Below, one piece after another: positions 37,826 to 46,665 of a stretch of DNA of 64,000 bases; the first letter of the stretch is position 1, and each line of letters opens with the position of its first letter. This DNA comes from Roseiarcus sp963780825 (lineage in GTDB: Bacteria > Pseudomonadota > Alphaproteobacteria > Rhizobiales > Beijerinckiaceae), in NCBI GenBank assembly GCA_963780825.1, contig CAWADL010000020.1, forward strand, positions 186,001 to 250,000, in the 5' to 3' direction. The notes beneath the pieces are model-generated. The model was not told the DNA's origin and searched no databases. It worked only from the letters and a program-made list of their open reading frames with translations. The position numbers and the translations under genes were made by a program.

Positions 37826-38596
37826 TCACTTCTTCGGCGCGACCAGACCAAACATCGCGCCTTCACGATCGACGGCCTGAATTACCCACAAATCGCCGGG
37901 CACCTGATGCGGGCCATTGAGCACTTTGCCTCCCGCCGCTGTCACACGACCCGCCGCGGCGTCGGCGCCATCGACATTGATATAGTAAAGCCAGCACGGG
38001 CCCGGGCCGTTCGCCATTTTGGTCATGATGCCGCCCTGCTGTCCGGCGACGTCGAAGATGCGGTATATGCCCATCGGCCCCATGTCGTGCTGTCGGTCTT
38101 CCTTCCAACCGAACTGGCCCGCGTAGAAGGCGAGCGCCTTTTCGCCATCGGCGGCATGCAGTTCGCGCCAACCAACCAACCCGGGCGTGCCCTGTGCCGG
38201 CTCCGGGGGCGGATTGCCGCCGGCGTCGCGAAACAGTGCGAAGACGGCGCCCTGGGTATCCGTGACAAAGGCGCAGCGCCCAACGTTGGGAATGTCGAAC
38301 GGACCTTTCATCAATTGTCCGCCCGCGGCCTTCACTTTTTCAAGGGCGGCGTCGACATTCTCGACCCAAATGTACGCCGTCCAGCACGAAGGAACGCCGC
38401 CGGCTTTCGCGTCGTCAGGGATCGTCATCATGCCCGCGACTCCATAGCCGCTGACCGAGGCGATCTGATAGGAGAACCCCGCCATGTTGTTCTCGGCGAT
38501 ATCCCATCCCACGACTTTCTTGTAGAACTCGACCGCCGCGGGGAGATTGGCGCCGATATATTCGTACCAAACAAATTTGCCGGTATTGTCGCTCAT
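37826..38596 (-). CDS. Two-domain VOC (glyoxalase-fold) protein
   Basis: A 256-residue protein with two vicinal-oxygen-chelate domains. The first (about 1-125) starts GKFVWYEYIGANLPAAVEFY and ends AVFALFRD. The second (about 138-250) has GWRELHAADGEKALAFYAGQF and AMFGLVAP. The pattern FYxxVxGW, with Glu/His positions in strands, suggests metal binding; the substrate is unknown. Its start overlaps the preceding PhnB-like gene by four bases (ATGA). Confidence 0.85.
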   Translation of the reverse strand: MSDNTGKFVWYEYIGANLPAAVEFYKKVVGWDIAENNMAGFSYQIASVSGYGVAGMMTIPDDAKAGGVPSCWTAYIWVENVDAALEKVKAAGGQLMKGPFDIPNVGRCAFVTDTQGAVFALFRDAGGNPPPEPAQGTPGLVGWRELHAADGEKALAFYAGQFGWKEDRQHDMGPMGIYRIFDVAGQQGGIMTKMANGPGPCWLYYINVDGADAAAGRVTAAGGKVLNGPHQVPGDLWVIQAVDREGAMFGLVAPKK

Positions 38597-39063
38597 GGCT
38601 TTATCTCCTCCGTTGTGGATCCCGCGCGCTGCAACAGCGCGATATCGAGCTTATCCATCTTCATCAGCGCTTCCATGACAGCCGGCCCGCGCGATAACAA
38701 GCGCGGCAGGTCCCGGGGAATGATCTGCCAACTCAGGCCGAACTTGTCTTGCAACCAACCGCAACGGCTTTTGGCGCCGCCTTCGGACAGCCGCTCCCAA
38801 TAGTAGTCGATTTCCTGCTGATCAGCGCAATCAACTATCAGCGAGACGGCGGGCGTGAATTTGAACATCGGCCCGCCGTTCAACGCGAGAAACGTGCGGC
38901 CGCGTAGTTCGAAACCCACGGTCATCGCCGGCTTGTCGCCGCGCTTGTAGCTATCGGAGCGCCGCCCGTCTTTGAAGATGCCGAGATAATGCTCGACCGC
39001 CGCCTCGGCTTGGCCATCAAACCAGAGGCATATTCTGATGTCGCCGTTTTGCCCTGCCTGCAA
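38593..39063 (-). CDS. PhnB-like VOC protein
   Basis: A 156-residue single-domain PhnB-like protein (old name 3-demethylubiquinone methyltransferase-like). Motifs include ICLWFDGQAEAAVEHYLGIF, GRTFLALNGGP, FTPAVSLIVDCADQQEIDYY and CGWLQDKFGLSWQIIPRDLP. It is first gene of the PhnB-VOC-YCII operon. A palindrome resembling a TetR operator lies 30 bases upstream of its start. Confidence 0.87.
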   Translation of the reverse strand: MQAGQNGDIRICLWFDGQAEAAVEHYLGIFKDGRRSDSYKRGDKPAMTVGFELRGRTFLALNGGPMFKFTPAVSLIVDCADQQEIDYYWERLSEGGAKSRCGWLQDKFGLSWQIIPRDLPRLLSRGPAVMEALMKMDKLDIALLQRAGSTTEEIKP

Positions 39064-39092
39064 GCGCGCCTCCCCGTTAGTGTTGTCAACTT

Positions 39093-39110
39093 ATACCGAC
39101 CGGTTGGTAT
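39093..39110. promoter_or_regulatory. Palindromic operator, TetR-type pattern
   Basis: ATACCGACCGGTTGGTAT is an 18-bp inverted repeat with one mismatched pair, the ATACCGACCGGTCGGTAT style bound by many TetR-family regulators. It is positioned to control the minus-strand PhnB-VOC-YCII operon and perhaps the plus-strand NAD(P)-binding gene. No TetR gene is seen within the window. Confidence 0.7.
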
Positions 39111-39206
39111 CTTCGCAAGCGATTTCGCGCGACATTGCGGCGCCTGTACAGCGCGCGGGGTTTCGCCTATCAGGCCGGCATTGGCGACCCCATCAGGATC
39201 AAGCGC

Positions 39207-40215
39207 ATGGCCGAGTTTCCCGCTGCCGGCGATCGTCTGGCGACCGTAATCGGCGGTTCGGGATTCGTCGGCCGATATATCGTGCGATCGCCTCGCCCAA
39301 GCCGGCTGGCGTGTCCGCGTGGCTGTTCGCCGGCCTGATCTCGCCTGGTTCCTGAGACCCTATGGCGCGGTTGGTCAGGTCGAGCCGGTGCAGGCCAACG
39401 TTCGTTTTCCCGAGTCGATTGCGGCAGCCGTGTATGGCAGCGAGATCGTGATCAACGCCTCCGGCGTCAAGCGCGAAACCGCTCGCCAGAATTTCGAAGC
39501 GGTCCACGCCTATGGCGCAGATACGATCGCGCGCGCGGCGAAGGCCGGCGGCGCTCACACGCTGGTCCATATCTCCGGCCTGGGTTCGGACCCGGCGTCG
39601 TCCAATGCCTATGTCGCGAGCAAGGGCCGAGCGGAGCAGGCTGTGCGCGCCGCGTTTCCCGAGGCGGTGATCTTGCGGCCTTCCGTGGTGTTCGGACCGG
39701 AAGATGACTTCTTCAACCGTTTCGCCAATCTCGCCCGGTTCATGCCGGTCTTGCCGGCTTTCGCGGAGGGGACCGCGAAGCTTCAGCCCGTTTACGTTGC
39801 CGACATCGCGGTCGCGGCGGCGAAAGCCATCGACGGCGGCCTGAGGCCCGGGACGATCTACGAACTCGGCGGCCCTGAAAAGATGACGCTAATTGAGGCG
39901 ATGCAACTCGCCCTGCGGGTCTCGGAGCGCCGCCGCACCATTGTGCCAGCGCCCTATGGGATCTCGCGATTGATCGCACGGGCGACCGAAATCGCCAGCT
40001 CAGTTTCGCTCGGCCTTTTCCCGGCCATGCTGATGACGACGCGCGATCAGGTCGATCTTCTGCGCTACGACAATGTCGTTTCTCCAACAGCGTTCGCGGA
40101 GGGACGCACGTTCGAGGGGCTTGGCATCGCGCCACGCGGCGCCGAGGCGATTTTGCCATCTTATCTGACCCGTTACCGCAAGACCGGGCAGTTCGAGTCC
40201 AACCGCTTCGCCTGA
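39207..40215 (+). CDS. NAD(P)-binding complex I NDUFA9-like protein, one apparent frameshift
   Basis: About 335 residues after correction. Extended short-chain dehydrogenase fold with nucleotide motif VIGGSGFVGRYIV, the atypical SDR text INASGVKRETARQNFEAVHA, VASKGRAEQAVRAAFPEAVI, LRPSVVFGPEDDFFNRFANL and YELGGPEKMTL. The family is related to the mitochondrial complex I accessory subunit NDUFA9. Removing one T near 39289 (CGATCGCCTC to CGACGCCTC) gives RRLAQAGWRVRVAVRRPDLAW. ATG 39207 is the likely start; an upstream ATG at 39135 would add unrelated residues. Confidence 0.87.
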
Positions 40216-40274
40216 TAGGCGCGCGCTTTATCCGACGGGGCGATTTGCTATAACGCGCCCCGCCTCGAGGGAAC

Positions 40275-40499
40275 ATGATCGCGATGAACCGGCACGAAAG
40301 GCCCGCCAACGGAAGCGAAGCGCGGGTGCAGTATTTGGACGGCGAGTATCGCGTGTTGCGCCCCGGCCTGTTCGTCACTTGCGCGGTGACCGGTCTGCCC
40401 ATCCCGCTGGAGGAACTGCGCTACTGGAGCGTTGATCTGCAGGAGGCCTATGCCTCGCCGGAAGCGTCGATGAACCGGGTTCTGCAGCGCGGTCATTGA
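40275..40499 (+). CDS. DUF2093 protein
   Basis: A 74-residue protein. EARVQYLDGEYRVLRPGLFV and CAVTGLPIPLEELRYWSVDL match DUF2093, a short conserved family of alphaproteobacteria with unknown function. ATG 40275 or 40284 may be the start. It follows the NDUFA9-like gene by 59 bases. Confidence 0.85.
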   Translation: MIAMNRHERPANGSEARVQYLDGEYRVLRPGLFVTCAVTGLPIPLEELRYWSVDLQEAYASPEASMNRVLQRGH

Positions 40500-40510
40500 C
40501 CGAGAGCGCC

Positions 40511-40605
40511 TGTAGCCGCGGTCGTTGACCGCAGTGGCGCCGTGATCGAATACTCCGGGATAACAACGCTCGCACGTCGACCGCGGTCAACGACCGCGGC
40601 TACAG
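40511..40605. repeat. TGTAGCCGCGGTC palindromic element, copy 9
   Basis: TGTAGCCGCGGTCGTTGACC to GCGGTCAACGACCGCGGCTA, near consensus at both ends. It sits between the DUF2093 gene and pit. Confidence 0.92.
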
Positions 40606-40701
40606 GCGGTGCTGTTACGCGCCGTCTTGCGCCTTCACACCTCTGTCACACGAGCCGGAGATACCGCATGCCGCGTCAATGGGCGTAGGGGTGCTGTTAC
40701 C

Positions 40702-42318
40702 ATGTCCGCGATAACCGATTCCGCTGTAATTCCGAGCGCGTCGCCGATGCGCCGGGCGCTCGATAAGCCGATGGATATGAGGTTTATCCTCGTGTTTCTC
40801 GCGGTGATCGCGGGCGCCTTGTTCTTCATGGCTTATTCTATCTACCGCGACATGTCCGCGGCCGGCGCCATACCGCAAACGGCGTTGCCGTATGTTCTGC
40901 TCGGCTTGGCGATGTTGATTGCGCTCGCCTTCGAGTTCGTCAATGGTTTTCACGATACCGCCAACGCGGTCGCCACCGTCATCTACACACATTCGCTGCC
41001 GCCGCAGGTGGCCGTTGTGTGGTCCGGCTGTTTCAACCTGCTCGGCGTGCTGGCTTCCAGCGGCGCCGTCGCCTTCGGCATCGTCTCGCTGCTGCCGGTG
41101 GAGTTGATCCTGCAGGTGGGTTCGAGCGCCGGTTTTGCGATGGTGTTCGCACTGTTGATCGCCGCGATCATCTGGAACCTCGGCACCTGGTGGTTCGGCC
41201 TGCCCGCTTCGAGCTCGCATACGCTGATCGGTTCGATCGTTGGCGTCGGCGTGACCAATGCGCTGCTGCGCGGCCAGGACGGCACCTCCGGCGTTGATTG
41301 GGACCAGGTCACCAAGATCGGCGAGGCGCTGCTGCTGTCGCCGCTGTTCGGCTTCGCGTTGTCCGCTCTTCTGCTGCTCCTGATGAAGTTCATCATTCGC
41401 AAGCCCGAGCTCTACACCGCGCCCACTTCCGACAAGCCGCCGCCGTTGTGGATCCGCGGCCTGCTGACGCTGACCTGCACGCTGGTGTCGTTCTTCCATG
41501 GCTCCAACGACGGTCAGAAGGGCATGGGTCTCATCATGCTGATCCTGATCGGTGTCGCGCCGACGGCCTACGCGCTCAACCGAGCCGTTCCCGAGTCGCA
41601 CACGCCGGCCTTCGTCGCTTCGGCCGAGGCCGCCTCCCAGGTGATCGCGGCGCATGCCGCCGGCTTCAACACGACCGGCGATCCCCGCCCCGCCGTGACG
41701 GCCTACGTGCACACGCATGCCAACTCCGATGCCGCTTATCCCGCACTGGCTGTGCTGGTGAAGGGAATCGCCGACGAAGTGCAGCACTACGGGGCGTTGG
41801 ACCGGACGCCGAACGACAAGGTGCAGAACGTCCGCAACGACATGTACCTGACCTCCGAGGCGATCCGCATTCTCGCCAAGGACAAGGACTCCGAGTTGAA
41901 GCCAGAAGAGAAGGCCACGCTGACGGGCTTCAAGAAAGAGCTCGACAACTCGACCAAGTTCATCCCGACCTGGGTGAAGATTTGCGTCGCCATCGCGCTC
42001 GGCCTCGGCACGATGATTGGTTGGAAGCGGATCGTCGTCACGGTCGGCGAGAAGATCGGCAAGACCCATCTGACCTACGGCCAGGGCGCCGCGGCCGAAC
42101 TGGTCGCCGCCGCCACCATCGGCGCCGCCGACGGCTTTGGGCTGCCGGTTTCGACCACGCACGTGCTGTCGTCGGGCGTCGCCGGGACGATGGCCGCCAA
42201 CGGGTCGGGCATGCAATGGGGGACGCTGCGCAATATCGCGCTGGCCTGGATCCTCACGCTGCCGGCGGCGATGATCCTGTCGGGCGTGTTGTACGCGCTG
42301 TTCCGCCAGATGTTCTGA
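40702..42318 (+). CDS. pit: Inorganic phosphate transporter, Pit family
   Basis: A 538-residue membrane transporter that takes up metal-phosphate with protons. Signature motifs of both halves are present: GFHDTANAVATVIYT and LPASSSHTLIGSIVGVG in the first, FFHGSNDGQKGMGLIMLILI and LPVSTTHVLSSGVAGTMAANGS in the second. A soluble loop of roughly 140 residues (about 310-455) lies between the halves. ATG 40702 (MSAITDSAVIPS) was chosen because the frame upstream is spacer after the repeat. No PhoU-like pit accessory gene is adjacent. Confidence 0.93.
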   Translation: MSAITDSAVIPSASPMRRALDKPMDMRFILVFLAVIAGALFFMAYSIYRDMSAAGAIPQTALPYVLLGLAMLIALAFEFVNGFHDTANAVATVIYTHSLPPQVAVVWSGCFNLLGVLASSGAVAFGIVSLLPVELILQVGSSAGFAMVFALLIAAIIWNLGTWWFGLPASSSHTLIGSIVGVGVTNALLRGQDGTSGVDWDQVTKIGEALLLSPLFGFALSALLLLLMKFIIRKPELYTAPTSDKPPPLWIRGLLTLTCTLVSFFHGSNDGQKGMGLIMLILIGVAPTAYALNRAVPESHTPAFVASAEAASQVIAAHAAGFNTTGDPRPAVTAYVHTHANSDAAYPALAVLVKGIADEVQHYGALDRTPNDKVQNVRNDMYLTSEAIRILAKDKDSELKPEEKATLTGFKKELDNSTKFIPTWVKICVAIALGLGTMIGWKRIVVTVGEKIGKTHLTYGQGAAAELVAAATIGAADGFGLPVSTTHVLSSGVAGTMAANGSGMQWGTLRNIALAWILTLPAAMILSGVLYALFRQMF

Positions 42319-42326
42319 TCGGGCCC

Positions 42327-42360
42327 TCCTGGGACCGCGCGAGACGCGCGCGGTCCCAGG
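42327..42360. repeat. CTGGGACCGCGCG hairpin between convergent genes
   Basis: TCCTGGGACCGCGCGAGACG followed by its complement forms a strong 13-bp stem, eight bases after the pit stop and just before the stop of the minus-strand LivF-like gene. It may serve as a bidirectional transcription barrier, though there is no T-tract. Confidence 0.75.
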
Positions 42361-42366
42361 TAAGGA

Positions 42367-43173
42367 TCAACCAAGCCATCGCTTGCGGCGACGGTAGCTC
42401 TTCCCCTCCTTGAACGAGCGCCGTTCGCCGCCGGCAACGCCGAGATAGAACTCGCGCACGTCCTCGTTGTCGCGCAGCGCTTTCGCCTCGCCGTCGAGCA
42501 CGACGCGACCATTCTCGAGAATATAGCCGAACTCGGCATAACGCAGCGCCAGATTGGTGTTCTGCTCGGCGAGCAGGAAAGACACTTTTTCACGCGCGTT
42601 GAGATCGCGAACGATCTCGAAGATTTCCTCCACCACCTGCGGCGCGAGGCCCATGGACGGCTCGTCGAGCAGCACTAGCGAGGGCTTGGCCATCATCGCG
42701 CGCCCGATCGCGCACATCTGCTGCTCGCCGCCCGAGACATAGCCGGCGAGCGATGTGCGTCGTTGTCTAAGGCGCGGGAAATAGCCGTAGATCGCCTCCA
42801 GATCGCGGTGGATGGCGGCGCGCCCGTCGCGACGGGTGAAGGCGCCGGTCAGCAGGTTTTCCTCGATGGTGAGATGGCCGAAGCAGTGCCGGCCCTCCAT
42901 CACCTGGATCGCGCCGCGCCGCACCAGTTCGTTGGGCGTCGCGCGGTCGACGCGTTCGCCCTTGAAGCGGATCTCGCCCTTGGTCACTTCGCCGCGCTCG
43001 GCGCGGAGCAGGTTGGAGATGGCTTTGAGGGTCGTCGTCTTGCCGGCGCCGTTGGCCCCAAGCAGCGCGACGATCCCGCCGTCGCGCACGTTGAGGGAGA
43101 CGCCTTTCAGGACGAGCGCGACGCTATTGTAGACGACCTCGATATTGGCGACGTCGAGGATCGGATTTGGCAT
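42367..43173 (-). CDS. LivF-type branched-chain amino acid ABC ATPase (orphan)
   Basis: A 268-residue ATP-binding subunit. Walker A is GANGAGKTT, the signature YVSGGEQQMCAIGRAM, Walker B LVLLDEPSMGLAP, and the switch His is replaced by Q in LLAEQNTNLAL, as usual for LivF. It stands alone here without LivG/H/M, unlike the operon at 54.5-59.5 kb. The last 20 residues are basic (KEGKSYRRRKRWLG) and extend beyond typical LivF. Confidence 0.88.
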   Translation of the reverse strand: MPNPILDVANIEVVYNSVALVLKGVSLNVRDGGIVALLGANGAGKTTTLKAISNLLRAERGEVTKGEIRFKGERVDRATPNELVRRGAIQVMEGRHCFGHLTIEENLLTGAFTRRDGRAAIHRDLEAIYGYFPRLRQRRTSLAGYVSGGEQQMCAIGRAMMAKPSLVLLDEPSMGLAPQVVEEIFEIVRDLNAREKVSFLLAEQNTNLALRYAEFGYILENGRVVLDGEAKALRDNEDVREFYLGVAGGERRSFKEGKSYRRRKRWLG

Positions 43174-43190
43174 GACCCTCGCGCTCGCCC

Positions 43191-43454
43191 TCAGTGAATC
43201 AACCTGACGGCTGCGAACATGAAGCCGCCTAGCGCGAGTTGGGAGACAAACATCCAGCGGAGTATATCGGTCTTCGTACTTTCGAATTTTGTGTCGAGCT
43301 GCAGCGATAACTGCTGAAGATCCGTCTTAGTCGCGAGTTGCTCCCCAGTTGCATCCGCGAATGCTTGCGCTGCCGCCTTGGCTTGCTCGCGGCTGAAGCC
43401 CCCGGATTCCAATTTTTCGACGAATTTGAGGGTGTCGAAGGCTAAGGCGCTCAT
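43191..43454 (-). CDS. CCDC90/DUF1640-like coiled-coil membrane protein
   Basis: An 87-residue protein with KFVEKLESGGFSREQAKAAA, TDLQQLSLQLDTKFESTKTD and a single C-terminal membrane helix (WMFVSQLALGGFMFAAVRLI). This is the layout of bacterial CCDC90 family members related to the mitochondrial calcium uniporter regulator MCUR1. Function in bacteria unknown. ATG 43454 has GGAGC close upstream. Confidence 0.8.
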   Translation of the reverse strand: MSALAFDTLKFVEKLESGGFSREQAKAAAQAFADATGEQLATKTDLQQLSLQLDTKFESTKTDILRWMFVSQLALGGFMFAAVRLIH

Positions 43455-43556
43455 GCATGCTCCTGGACGATTCAACAAGGCGCCGCTGGGCTTTGTAGAA
43501 CAGAACACCACTGAGTTTGGCGCCAATACGAGCGACGTCAAGCCCATGCCCTGCGC

Positions 43557-44604
43557 TTAAACCAACTCCGTCTCCTTCGCCCGCGTCCGGTCCACTTCCA
43601 CCAGCGCCGCGCGCAGCGCTTCGCGCACCCCCGCGCCCGAAACCCCGGACAGCTCCAACAACCGCCGCCGGCTCCCGTCCTCGACCGCCGGCCCGTAGGA
43701 CCGCATCGCCCGCTTGAGCCGATCCCGCTGCTGCTTCAGCGTTTCCTCATCGACCGCGTCGATCTTTGAAAGCGCGACGATCTCGGCCTTATCCGCCAGC
43801 CCTTCGCCGTAGGCGTCCAACTCGCGCCGCACCGTCCGGTACGCGGTTCCGGCGTGCTCGCCAGTCGCGTCGATGAGATGCAGGATCGCGCCGCAGCGCT
43901 CGACATGGCCAAGGAAACGATCGCCGAGGCCGCGTCCATCGTGCGCGCCCTCGATGAGGCCGGGAATGTCGGCGAGCACGAAATCACGATCGTCAATTTT
44001 CACGACCCCGAGCCCCGGATGCAGCGTCGTGAATGGATAGTCTGCGATTTTCGGCCGCGCTGCGGAAACCGCAGCGAGCAGCGTCGACTTGCCGGCGTTA
44101 GGCAAGCCAACCAGCCCGACGTCGGCGATCAGCTTCAGCCGCAGCACGATCGTCTTCTCGATGCCCGACCTGGCCGGGGTTGGCGCGGCGCGGCGCGCGG
44201 TTGGTCGACGTCGCGAAATGCGCGTTGCCGAAACCGCCATTGCCGCCCTTGGCGATCACCGCACGCTGACCCGGCTCCGTCAGATCCGCCAGCAGATCGC
44301 CAGTCTCTTCGTCAAACACCTGCGTGCCTTGCGGCGCCTTCAAGACCGCATCGGCGCCGCGTCCGCCCGCGCGGTTCCGGCCCATGCCGTGCATGCCGGT
44401 CTTGGCCTTGAAATGCTGCTGAAAGCGAAAATCGATCAGCGTGTTGAGGCCGTCGGCGCATTCGACCACGACGTCGCCGCCGCGCCCGCCGTCGCCGCCG
44501 TCCGGGCCGCCAAACTCGATGAACTTCTCCCGCCGGAACGAGACAGAGCCCGCCCCGCCGTCGCCGGAGCGCACATAGACGCGGGCTTGATCCAGGAATT
44601 TCAT
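43557..44604 (-). CDS. obgE: GTPase ObgE/CgtA, one apparent frameshift
   Basis: Essential ribosome-associated GTPase acting in 50S assembly and stress response, about 348 residues. The glycine-rich Obg domain (MKFLDQARVYVRSGDGGAGS, GGPDGGDGGRGGDVVVE) precedes the G domain with GLPNAGKSTLL (G1), DIPGLIEGAHDGRGLG (G3) and LSKIDAVDEE (G4). Removing one base from the CCC at 44164-44166 joins the parts as NPGQVGIEKTIVLRLKLIAD. It sits downstream of rplU-rpmA and a GNAT gene, the common rplU-rpmA-(GNAT)-obgE order in Hyphomicrobiales. Confidence 0.93.
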
Positions 44605-44611
44605 TGTCGCC

Positions 44612-45196
44612 TCACGCCACTTCGGCGCAATCGCGCGCCTTCCAGTCGCCGCGCTTGAATTCGAACGCCTCGCATTCGACCATCGCGCCACGCGCCGGCG
44701 CGCCCCGCAGGCCGCAGCCTACATGGACGAACCCGACCTTCTCCAGCACTCGCCGCGACGCGGGATTGCCGACCTGCACGCTCGCTTCGATAACCGAAAC
44801 CTCCGATAATGAGAACGCCGCATCGATCATCGCGCGCACGCTTTCCGTCGCCAATCCCTTGCCCCAGACCTCGGGGGCCAGCGCATAGCCGAGCGTCAGT
44901 CGATCGGTCCCGCGCCGCTCCAGGCTGACCGCGCCGACGACCAGCCGCGGCGTGTTGGTCGGCGTCAGCACAAGCGTGAGGTCCCGCCCCAAAGCGTTCG
45001 CCTCGCGCGTCGCGTAGATGAAGCGTTCGGCGCTGCCCTTCGGATAGGGATGCGGTATGCGCGCCGTATAGCGCGCCACCTCCCATCGCGAACAGTAGCG
45101 TTCGATCGCGGCAGCGTCGCTGGCGCGCGGCCAACGCAGCCAGAGCCGCGCGGTCTCCAAGGTAAAAACGTCGTCTTTGGCGATATCGGGAAACAT
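44612..45196 (-). CDS. GNAT-family N-acetyltransferase (RimJ/RimL-like)
   Basis: A 194-residue acetyltransferase. ETARLWLRWPRASDAAAIER opens the RimJ/RimL type, and the acetyl-CoA site region reads LGYALAPEVWGKGLATESVR, followed by EASVQVGNPASRRVLEKVGF. The substrate is unknown. It is placed between rpmA and obgE, eight bases before obgE, so it is probably co-transcribed with obgE. A 13-bp hairpin separates it from rpmA. Confidence 0.87.
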   Translation of the reverse strand: MFPDIAKDDVFTLETARLWLRWPRASDAAAIERYCSRWEVARYTARIPHPYPKGSAERFIYATREANALGRDLTLVLTPTNTPRLVVGAVSLERRGTDRLTLGYALAPEVWGKGLATESVRAMIDAAFSLSEVSVIEASVQVGNPASRRVLEKVGFVHVGCGLRGAPARGAMVECEAFEFKRGDWKARDCAEVA

Positions 45197-45244
45197 GATC
45201 GCTCCGGTCGAACGGCTCAGAATCAAGATTCGGGCCGAAAACGA

Positions 45245-45275
45245 GAAAGGGGATGCGCGCCTCGCATCCCCTTTC
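45245..45275. terminator. Strong hairpin after rplU-rpmA
   Basis: GAAAGGGGATGCG at 45245-45257 pairs perfectly with CGCATCCCCTTTC at 45263-45275 around a five-base loop. On the minus strand it is followed by TCGTTTTCGG, a weak T-rich tract, so it could end or attenuate transcription between rpmA and the GNAT-obgE genes. Confidence 0.6.
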
Positions 45276-45393
45276 AGACCTTTTGCTGGTCTACCGGACT
45301 TTCGGAAGGTTTCCCTTTCCCGATTTCTCGGGGCTTCGCCTCGAGACCGTCCGCGGGGGTTGAGCGCCGCGGCGGGTCTCGTCGTACCCGCCG

Positions 45394-45657
45394 CTATTCG
45401 GCCGCCTGTTGGGCCACTACCGATACGTACTGCCGCGTCTGTTTCTGTTCGAAGAGCACGGTGCCCGCGGCCGTGGCGAAAAGCGTATGGTCGGTGCCCA
45501 TGCCGACATTCGGGCCGGCGTGAAACTTGGTGCCACGCTGGCGGACGATGATATTGCCGCCAATCACGTGTTCGCCGCCGAATTTCTTCACGCCTAGGCG
45601 GCGGCCGTCGGAGTCGCGGCCGTTGCGCGACGAACCGCCTGCTTTCTTGTGGGCCAT
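45394..45657 (-). CDS. rpmA: 50S ribosomal protein L27
   Basis: An 87-residue protein with the canonical start MAHKKAGGSSRNGRDSDGRR and GGEHVIGGNIIVRQRGTKFH. Its N-terminal tail reaches the peptidyl transferase centre. It is complete, starts from the annotated ATG with no N-terminal cleavage extension, and is co-transcribed with rplU 59 bases upstream. Confidence 0.97.
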   Translation of the reverse strand: MAHKKAGGSSRNGRDSDGRRLGVKKFGGEHVIGGNIIVRQRGTKFHAGPNVGMGTDHTLFATAAGTVLFEQKQTRQYVSVVAQQAAE

Positions 45658-45716
45658 CTGTCCATCTCCTAAAGGTTCGCGCCGAAACTCGAACTCGGCG
45701 CCGTATACGGGAAGCG

Positions 45717-46130
45717 TTAGGCCTCGACGGCCTCGGCATGCGCCTCGACCGGCGCCGAATGGGTAGCCTCAGCCTGGGCCTCGGCAGGCGCTGTTCGCTG
45801 GGCCGAACGCTTGCCGTCCGCGCCGACGATCTCCACGATGCGAACGATCGTCAGGTCCTGCTTATGCCCGCGCTTGCGCTTGGAATTCTTGCGGCGGCGC
45901 TTCTTAAAGGCGTAAACCTTCGGCCCGCGCGCCTGCTCGATAATCTCCGCCGTCACCGACGCGCCCTCGACGCGTGGCGCGCCCACGTGGTGGGCTTCGC
46001 CGTCGAACAGCGCGAGCACTTCAGAGAAGGTGATATGCGCGCCCGCATCGCCCTCGAGCAACATGACGGTAATCTTGTCTTGTGCGGCAACCTTGTATTG
46101 CTTGCCGCCGGTCTTGATGACTGCGAACAT
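45717..46130 (-). CDS. rplU: 50S ribosomal protein L21 with a C-terminal extension
   Basis: 137 residues. The L21 body (MFAVIKTGGKQYKVAAQDKI through KKRRRKNSKRKRGHKQDLTI) covers about residues 1-103. It is followed by an Ala/Glu-rich tail of about 30 residues (APAEAQAEATHSAPVEAHAE), an extension common in Hyphomicrobiales L21. First gene of rplU-rpmA. The region upstream (46131-46376, no gene) is the leader and promoter area and shows no further recognisable element. Confidence 0.96.
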   Translation of the reverse strand: MFAVIKTGGKQYKVAAQDKITVMLLEGDAGAHITFSEVLALFDGEAHHVGAPRVEGASVTAEIIEQARGPKVYAFKKRRRKNSKRKRGHKQDLTIVRIVEIVGADGKRSAQRTAPAEAQAEATHSAPVEAHAEAVEA

Positions 46131-46376
46131 CTTTCTATTCCCGTGTCCGATCCCGGCTCTACGGGGATCCCGCGGCCGGCTTCTTATGCAGTTAGGCCCG
46201 CTTGCGCGCACGAGGCGCACAAAAAACAGCGTGCGCGGCAACCGCCACGCACGTTAAGGCGACGGCTCCATACGGCCCCGCTTCCGGGGTGTCAATGCCG
46301 ATCGAAGCTTTCTTTGTCTGCAAAGGTGGGCCTAGCGCAGCGATGCCAGTCGGTTAGCCAATTTCCAGGCGGGGCG

Positions 46377-46472
46377 GATGTAGCCGCGGTCGTTGACCGC
46401 GGTCGGCGTGAGAGCGTCGTTATCCCGGAGTATTCGATCACGGCGCCGCCGCGGTCAACGACTGCGGCTACA
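46377..46472. repeat. TGTAGCCGCGGTC palindromic element, copy 10
   Basis: Near-consensus copy, TGTAGCCGCGGTCGTTGACC to GCGGTCAACGACTGCGGCTA. It is the best uninterrupted match for the element split at 28903-29200. The rest of the gap up to 46665 has no gene. Confidence 0.92.
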
Positions 46473-46665
46473 AGGCGGCGCCAAGCGGCTTATTTCTTGC
46501 TGCGCATCTTCCACCTGCCATTTCAAAGCCGCCCAATTCCGCCGACGCAGCCCAAGCGGACGCAAAGTTTATTTCATAAGTTACATCGGGCTTGCTTGCG
46601 GATTTTGCCGCGATATGAATAGCATCGCAAGCGACCGGCAGTTTTTGGCGAGCGTTGGAGTCACG

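Noticed and set aside
40615..42216. 533-codon minus-strand frame opposite pit
   Set aside because: His/Arg/Gln-rich translation mirroring the pit codons; pit has complete transporter motifs in the other strand.
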